Below are positions 57,730 through 64,000 of a stretch of DNA of 64,000 nucleotides, piece by piece. Within the stretch, counting starts at the first letter, position 1; each line of letters starts with the position of its first letter. Source of the DNA: Corynespora cassiicola (Eukaryota; Ascomycota; Dothideomycetes; Pleosporales; Corynesporascaceae); the NCBI GenBank assembly GCA_022059125.1, contig JAEUWY010000023.1:806001-870000 (forward strand). Reading direction: 5' to 3'. A model generated the notes under the pieces. That model saw only the letters and a list, made by a program, of their open reading frames with translations. It was not told where the DNA came from and ran no database searches. The translations under genes and the position numbers were made by a program.

Positions 57730-60700
57730 TTATTCCTGATAGAATTTCTTGAAGATCAAATGCAAGAACAGATTCACATTGACGCGCACAGCACCCGATC
57801 CCGACCCATCCTTGCCCTCGCCAAAGAGGTTCATGAATTGGTGGTTGTCGAACTGGGCCTGCAGCAAACCATCGAGGGGCACCTCGGCAAAGGCACCGGG
57901 GATCATCATGCTGCCCTGAGAACCCTGGATCTCAAAGACGCCGATGGTGTTGGAGGAGAGAGTGATGTCGAGGCGGTCCCATTGTCGCTCGGGGTAGCCT
58001 TGCCATGAGACAAGGATGCCCTTCTCGGCAAGGTTACGGGCAGAATATTTGAACGAGCCGAAGCGGTATTCGCGGCCTGCTCGCTGGAGCTCGCGCATGT
58101 GATTGTACTGGCGGGTGAAGGGAAGGAGGAACTTCTTCTTGCCACGCTTGCTCTGGAGAGTAACCATGGCTTGCTCAATGTAGTCGTTGTATGATTTGAG
58201 CTGCTGGTCAAGGAAGTGGGCCTTGTCGTCCAATGCTGCCAGCGTAGCACGCACGCCCTCGAGTTCCTTGGCGCGCTGAATGCGGCGACGGTGCTTGGTC
58301 CGAATGTCAACGGCAATTGCGTTGAGTAGATCTTGATAGTTGTTATGGGGGGAAACACGGCCATATTGCTGGAGTGTCAGCATGTTCTCAAGTGCACAGC
58401 GCTTGAGATCGTGGTAGTCCATATCGAGAAGCGAGCTCGATCCCATATCAGTGGTATATGTCGAAGCAGCTGAAGAGCGGAGTTTTTGTCGTGACCGATC
58501 CTTGTTCTGGGCAGCAAGTTCCTCGCGAACCAGAGCATCCCATCGATCTTCGTCTTCTGGTGTGATGGGACGGCACATGATCTCGGTCAGGTTCGCACCA
58601 GTCTGGATGCGAATGATGTACAGAATGTAGCGCTTCGTCTCCATGAACAGAGACTTGATTGCAGCGTCGGGGTCTTCCTGTTCATGGAACTTGGGGTTGA
58701 GTGTCAATGTGATTTCGGTAGAGCTCACATGAAGAAGCTCGTTTTCGTTGTTCTTTGCGCTGCCCAGTTCACGGATGACTTCGCGAAGCGGGTCGTCCTG
58801 CGAAGGGCACATTGTTGGGAGGTCGTCAACCACGAGGTTGTGGAGGGCGAAGATATCCGCAAGTTTGATGTATAGAGTTGGTTTCGTTCGGGCAAAGAGA
58901 TCGTTGAACGCGTCAATGTCGAACTGCTCCTCTGCATTGCGGACGGTGATCACTAAGGCTTGTTAGCGGGGCAATTGAGACAGAGTAGAGGCAAGGCAAA
59001 CTTACAGTTAGACCAAATATCTTGTAATCGGTCAATGGCTTCGGTGATGTAGCTGTTGAGAGGCTGGAGGTAAACGTTCTCGCCGCCAAATAGCCTACCA
59101 GCAGCGATCTGGCCAAGGACCTTGGCAACTTCACTAAGGTTACGGTTCATAAGAGGAGAGAGTCCACGATCGACGACACCCCAATTGTGGGGCTGTAACA
59201 ACGCAGGTTGCAGATAAGACTTCCAGACCCAGTGTCCAGTCATCTGAAGCAGCTGCTCTTGCGCCTCGTAAGGGTACTTCTGACGAAGCTCCTCAAACAT
59301 TTGCTGAGCGAGATATCGGACTCCATACGGCATCTTGTGAAGAACTTCCTCCGTGATGGAGAAGAACTGATCAGAGATGTCCCGCAGATCCTGGAGATGA
59401 TGAATGAATGTCTCTCGAGTCTCGGGATCCTTAATTGCTTGGTCTCGTGAGATGTTGGGATCGCGATGGCTTCTGTGACCAGTACGTAGTTCCTCGTTGT
59501 TAATGGCTGAGCGATAGATTTGCATGGGGTCACTTTCCAGGTCCAGGTGCTCGTTCTCGATGATGTTCTCCTTGATGAGTGGACCAAAGAGATCCTTGAG
59601 GAATTTTCGGTCCCTCGGTGAGCGAACATAGCTGAGGAAAAGCTTGCTCCAGAAGAAGTTGCCCCTCAGATATTCTGGAAGTGTACTGCAGCCATCTACA
59701 TCCTCCTTCATTGATCTAGCCATCAGCTTAAGGAGATAGTATTCCTCCCTACGCTTCTGGGCCAGGCCGAACAAGCTCATTGTCAATTGCTCGATGCGTT
59801 TGGTGTCCTTCTCGGCAAGGCCTTGTTCGCGAATGCGCTTGAAGAAGCGGGCCATGTACTGAGGCTGAGTTTGCAGAATGAAAAAGAGCTCTTGGTAATG
59901 TTCCAGCTTGCGGCGAGAGTTCTTGTTCAGAGCCTTGAGGTCAAACGGATCCTTGGAAGAAATGTCCTTGCTGCTCAAGAGAGCGGTGGCATGTCCGCCG
60001 AAATGCTTTTGATGCTTGACAACTTCGTCAAGCGTGATCTTGTTCTTGACGAGAAGTGCAATCTTAATGTCGAGCTGGTCGATGTACTGCTCAGCCAACT
60101 CATTCTGACGTACATGTTGAACGACAGTCTTGCGAAGACGTTCGAATTCTACAAAACCGTTAGTACTCATCAAGTAGAGAATAAGGGATAGAACATACCG
60201 ATTTCTTCGTCAAAGTCAATATCGTTGTCGTTCAGGAGGTGCACGAAGTTCTTGACTGTTGAGACAGGAGGGTTCTTGCCGCTGGTCAAGCTCTTGTATG
60301 CCTCGCCCTGTTGTCGGCCTCGGACAAAGCTTTGGATCTTGATAACCTTCTCCATGTTCTCCTTGTAGAACTTCTTCTTCTCCACGAACCTACGCCTGAC
60401 GATCACGCCACGGGCGAGGGCCTGAAGCTCGACGAGGGCCTCTTCATGCTCCTCGACCTGGCCGAGGAGAAGACCAATCTCCATGCGCAACATCATACCA
60501 CGAGCAACACCTTGGAGCTGAATGACTTCCGGCTCTTGCGTGTTGAGGTCGCATAGTAATTCAAAAGTCTTCTGCCGCTGCACGAAGCCTCGGCAAGCTG
60601 ACTGAAGGTCAATGATTGTTGGTGTTTCTTCCTGTAAAGCCTTGAGATCAGAGAAGTGTTTCTGGCGTGACATGAAACCGCGCATGTATGACTGCAAGGA

Positions 60701-63295
60701 AACAACGAGATCCTCCTGCTCCTGAAGCTGGGCCAGAGTGTCCGCAACCTCTGAGCGAAGCTGGCCTCCGCGTGCGATGGCCTGTAGATCGACAATTTGA
60801 GGCTCCTCGGCTTGGAGTGCTCCCCGCAATTGCTCGAGGGAGTTTCTCAAGGAGTCACCTCGAACCTTGGACTGCAAATCGGACCAATTGACATCAGTGC
60901 TTACCAACTGATCTTGGATCTCCGCATTCTGTCGTCGTGCGATGGCGCCTCGGGCAGCTGCCTGAAGAAGAGTGACGATAGACTCGTGTTGTCGAAGGCT
61001 TTCCTGATCGGCACGCAGGGACTTGCGCAGCAGCATTGCGCGAGCAGCACCTTGCAGCTGTGCAACTCCTGCTTCGCTTTCCTCCACTTGTGCGAACTCT
61101 CTGCTGACCTGTTGTCGAAGGAGGGCACCGCGAATCATGGCCTGGAGCTTTGCAATGTCCGCTTCGCTTTGCTCAACCAGGGCGAATTCTTGGCCAATGC
61201 TCTGTCGAAGGAGGAAACCACGAATATTAGCCTGGAGTTGTATGATGCTTGCCTCATTATCCTTGACCTCTGCAAACTCCCGATCGATTTGTTGTCGAAG
61301 AAGAGCTCCGCGAATCATGGCCTGCACTTGGAGTACAGCTGGTTCAGTATCGCGCGTGGCTTGATAACGGTCGCCAACCCTTAGCCGCTCCAACGCACCT
61401 CGAATAGCAGCTTGAAATTGTCGAATGCCATTCTCTTGCATCTGAATCTCGGACTTGATGTACTGAACTTGGGCGCGGGCTTTTCGTCCCCTGAACAGGT
61501 TCTGGACTTTCATAACCTGGACTTCCTTGTCCCTCCAGAATTCCTCCTTGCCACGTAACCTTGAGCGGATCATGTAACCTCGCGCAGCACTCTGGAGATT
61601 GATGGAGAAACGGCGCATGTCCAAGCGGTAGTAAGCAATTTGTCGAGCCCAGTCGCCGCGAATGCGGGACTGTAGGTCAACGATCAAATGCTCGTGATCC
61701 CACAGGTGTTGCATCATGTTGCCGAGGCGGATTCTAAGCATGGCTCCCCTAATCTGTGCCTGCAGATCCAAGATGATGGCTTCACTTTCGGCAAGTTCAC
61801 GGTCAATTCGCTCCTCCTCAGATTCCTCGGGCTCAGGCTCAGGCTCCACTTGAAAGTTAGCCTGCATACCGGAGAAGTTGGGCATGGCCACGCCGGCCTT
61901 GTCGAGACCCTTCTGCATGGCCTCGAGTTCATGGTCCTCGAACTGGAGCTTTCCGACGAGATTGCCGATGCGAAAGTCGACCATGCCCTTGCGAAAGAGA
62001 AGCCATGACAGGGCGTGGATGCAGTAGATGACCTTGGGGACGTTCTTCTTCTCGTACAAATCGATAAGCTCGAAGCGGAAGAGATCCGGTAGTTCGACTT
62101 GATCGAGGAATTGGAAGAAGTGCGCGTAGTTATTCGAGTGGCGGTACTGGAGCTTCGGGTGTGAGAAGATCTTGAGTGGGCGTCCTTGAATAGCCTGCAC
62201 GACTTCGGCCAAGGTAACACCGTCCCTGAGGGCTTCCTCCAACTGCACAACAGGCGGGATGTCCTTGCTGATGATGTCTTCAATCCATTCCTTCGCCTCT
62301 CCGATGTGGCAGAGGTATTCGTAAGCCTGCAGGAACTGCCGCTGTTGGTCCATCCAATTTCTACTCGCCCATCCTGACCCTAATGTGCTCTTCTCCCGCG
62401 CGGAGTCGGTACGTCGCAAGCGCCTACGTCCGTGTAGTCCGACCACCTCCTGATCGGGCGATTTGATTGCGAAATCATCATCAGATGCGGATGCGGCAAA
62501 CTTGGAGAGGGTGCGCAAGTGGCTCGTAGACGATTTCTGGAAGACTTGCAGGTCAGGGCGCTCGAGATGGGTCGCGGTGTGGGGCCGGGACGAGTGGTCG
62601 CGCGTGGGGGCCCGTATCGAGTCCGAACGCGATATGGCCAAGGAGAGCGGGCGGGGTTTGGCGGTAGGAGATGTGGATCCATCGTAGCTAGGTCGTCGGG
62701 TGGGATCGGCTCTCGAGGTCGGCGAGAGCGAGCCATCGTAACTAGGGTAACGTGCGTGGTCCACGGGACGCGCTTTTGATGAAGGTGATGTGGATCCATC
62801 GTAGCTAGGAAATCGACCGGTGTCAGCCTTTGATGTGGGAGATACGGAGCCGCCAAAGCTGGCATATCGAGCGGGATCGATAGTACTCTGCGACCGAGCG
62901 TGCTTTGGGCTTTGGGTTGGACTGCCTGAGGGGCGCGTCGGCTTCTCTGCTGGCGGAGGCGAGCTCTGCGGCACCTGCTGCAGCGGGCGCAGGGCTTTGC
63001 GCATACTGGCGTATGTATTTCCTGGGTCTGTATCCTCGGAGCCAAAATAGCTCTCTGTCCGCGTGTGGGTTAGCGACGTGCCTTCGCTCAGTCCGCGACG
63101 GTGGCCAGCGCCTGGCGGCGGATAGCCATTGGAGGCATTGCTCGAAAGCGTACTCGATCTGCTGGGCGGATACTGATTGGAGCCACTGGAGTAGGTCGAC
63201 GAGCCATTGGAGGCGGTAGAGGTTTGACGCAGCGGCGAGGGCGACGCAGTGGTGTGCGCGCGCAGTGTTCGCGGGGCGTATGGGTAGCTGCTCAT
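57730..63295 (-). CDS. IQG1: IQGAP-type cytokinesis scaffold
   Basis: Exons 63295-60199, 60148-59006 and 58952-57730 (introns of 50 and 53 nt) give 1,820 residues. Domains in order: a disordered Ser/Pro-rich N-terminus with four ~18-residue repeats (~142-212); a calponin-homology actin-binding domain from W315 to ~425 (NWMDQQRQFLQAYEYLCHIG, NNYAHFFQFLDQVELPDLFR); about 17 IQ-like motifs of the form LQxxxRGxxxR (~510-1010) for myosin light chain or calmodulin. Then come a RasGAP-related domain (exon 2, with FFWSKLFLSYVRSPRDRKFL) and the RasGAP-C region (exon 3). This is the family of S. pombe Rng2, S. cerevisiae Iqg1 and A. nidulans SepG, which builds the actomyosin ring at septation sites. 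It is longer than Rng2, mainly through the N-terminal extension. Confidence 0.95.
62660..62875 (-). repeat. In-frame degenerate repeat in the IQGAP N-terminus
   Basis: Four degenerate units encode variants of RxPSYDGSxSPTSKA, about 18 codons each; the first (SFGGSVSPTSKA) is the most divergent. DNA copies are recognisable as recurring CCATCGTAGCTAGG-like blocks on the plus strand. Confidence 0.85.
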
Positions 63296-64000
63296 GGCGT
63301 GAATGAGGGGGGACAGCGGTCCGCGGTCGAGGGGCGGTGCAGCATGCGTCGTCGAGCAGGAGGGAGACGGTCGGCTGTCGTGGAGGAATGAGGCTCGTCG
63401 GCGGATGTTGAGGGCGCGATATTACAAGATCAGCGGAGGCGCCTGCCTGCGGAGAATGGACCCGAATTAAGTCTATAAAGTTTGGGCAAAAGGGTCGATG
63501 CGACCGAGCCTCGCAGAGACAAGCGCGCGCAGGCCACGAAGGTATCGAAGAATGTGGGATGGCAGAGAGGGATGAGGTCGCGGCGGGCACCGAGATTGAA
63601 TTGAGGCTTCGGCTGTTGAGCGATCTTGTTTACGGCGGCAGGGATGGTGACGGCGGCCGTGTTGCCCGTGACAACGGCCTCCAGCCGCCCCCCGCGCGCG
63701 CCAGGCTCAGGCCGCTCCCGCTGGACCTCGACGACACGCGAATCAAGGCCAGCCAGCCAGCCAAACCAAGGTCGCAAAGCGCCGAACTCTTGCTGCCCAA
63801 GGTGTCTGGCTCCACAAGACCATTCTCGGCCAGCCTCTGCACTGTGGGCTGTCACCTGCGCCTGCGCCCAGCACTCGGAGATATTCGCACGAGCCTCGCG
63901 CCTGAGAGACCGGGTGGCCAGCTGCCCGCCGCGAACCACTCGCCCTCACGTGACGGCGCTACCAGCCCGTGCCACCCAACCAGCACGCCCGGGGAGAGTC
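63296..64000. other. IQGAP upstream region
   Basis: About 0.7 kb of GC-rich DNA to the right edge, holding the IQGAP promoter and leader. Frames on the minus strand (such as 63430-63939) show no family resemblance. Confidence 0.5.

Noticed and set aside
63430..63939. A 169-codon minus frame upstream of IQGAP
   Set aside because: GC-rich promoter DNA with no domain; it overlaps other frames equally long.

Overview
The window is nuclear DNA of a filamentous ascomycete (Pezizomycotina; a Dothideomycete is plausible but not shown). The grounds are genes split by short GT-AG introns (45-96 nt), intron-bearing tRNA genes, and fungus-typical families: a Pth11-like receptor, a secreted GH28 pectinase, a class II haem peroxidase, an IQGAP with many IQ repeats, a forkhead factor and an XLF/Nej1-type end-joining factor. 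I find 17 protein-coding loci (16 apparently intact or cut by the window edge, one broken) and two tRNA genes.

Layout. 1-8.2 kb holds the 3' part of an MBD4-type DNA glycosylase, a secreted peroxidase, a Pth11-like membrane receptor diverging from a nitrilase, and a ComA/HSA32-like phosphosulfolactate synthase homologue with a likely mitochondrial presequence. 8.9-9.8 kb holds tRNA-Pro(AGG) and tRNA-Asp(GTC), each with a 15-nt intron. 10.9-13.4 kb is a convergent pair of secreted hydrolases: a Cys-rich protein with an M15-type metallopeptidase signature, and an exo-polygalacturonase. 17.3-19.0 kb encodes a forkhead factor. 20.2-24.0 kb holds cactin and an XLF/Nej1 homologue, divergent across 339 bp. 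24.4-30.0 kb holds a large disordered protein of unknown function and a 2EXR/F-box-like protein whose leader is mostly a tetranucleotide microsatellite.

From 30 to 55 kb the window is gene-poor. The only genes I recognise are three different Myb/SANT-domain genes within 9.6 kb (39.3-48.9 kb), separated by multi-kilobase GC-rich non-coding DNA. Base composition falls abruptly near 52 kb into an AT-rich block without recognisable genes. Next to it lies an amidase gene broken by an in-frame stop and a splice-junction frameshift. The right end (57.7-63.3 kb) is a 1,820-residue IQGAP scaffold gene.

The genes do not form one pathway. The left third mixes secreted enzymes for plant or bacterial polymers with nitrogen-scavenging and DNA-repair genes; the middle and right are dominated by regulators (forkhead, three Myb/SANT) and housekeeping scaffolds. 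Exon boundaries were worked out by hand from reading frame, splice sites and family conservation.
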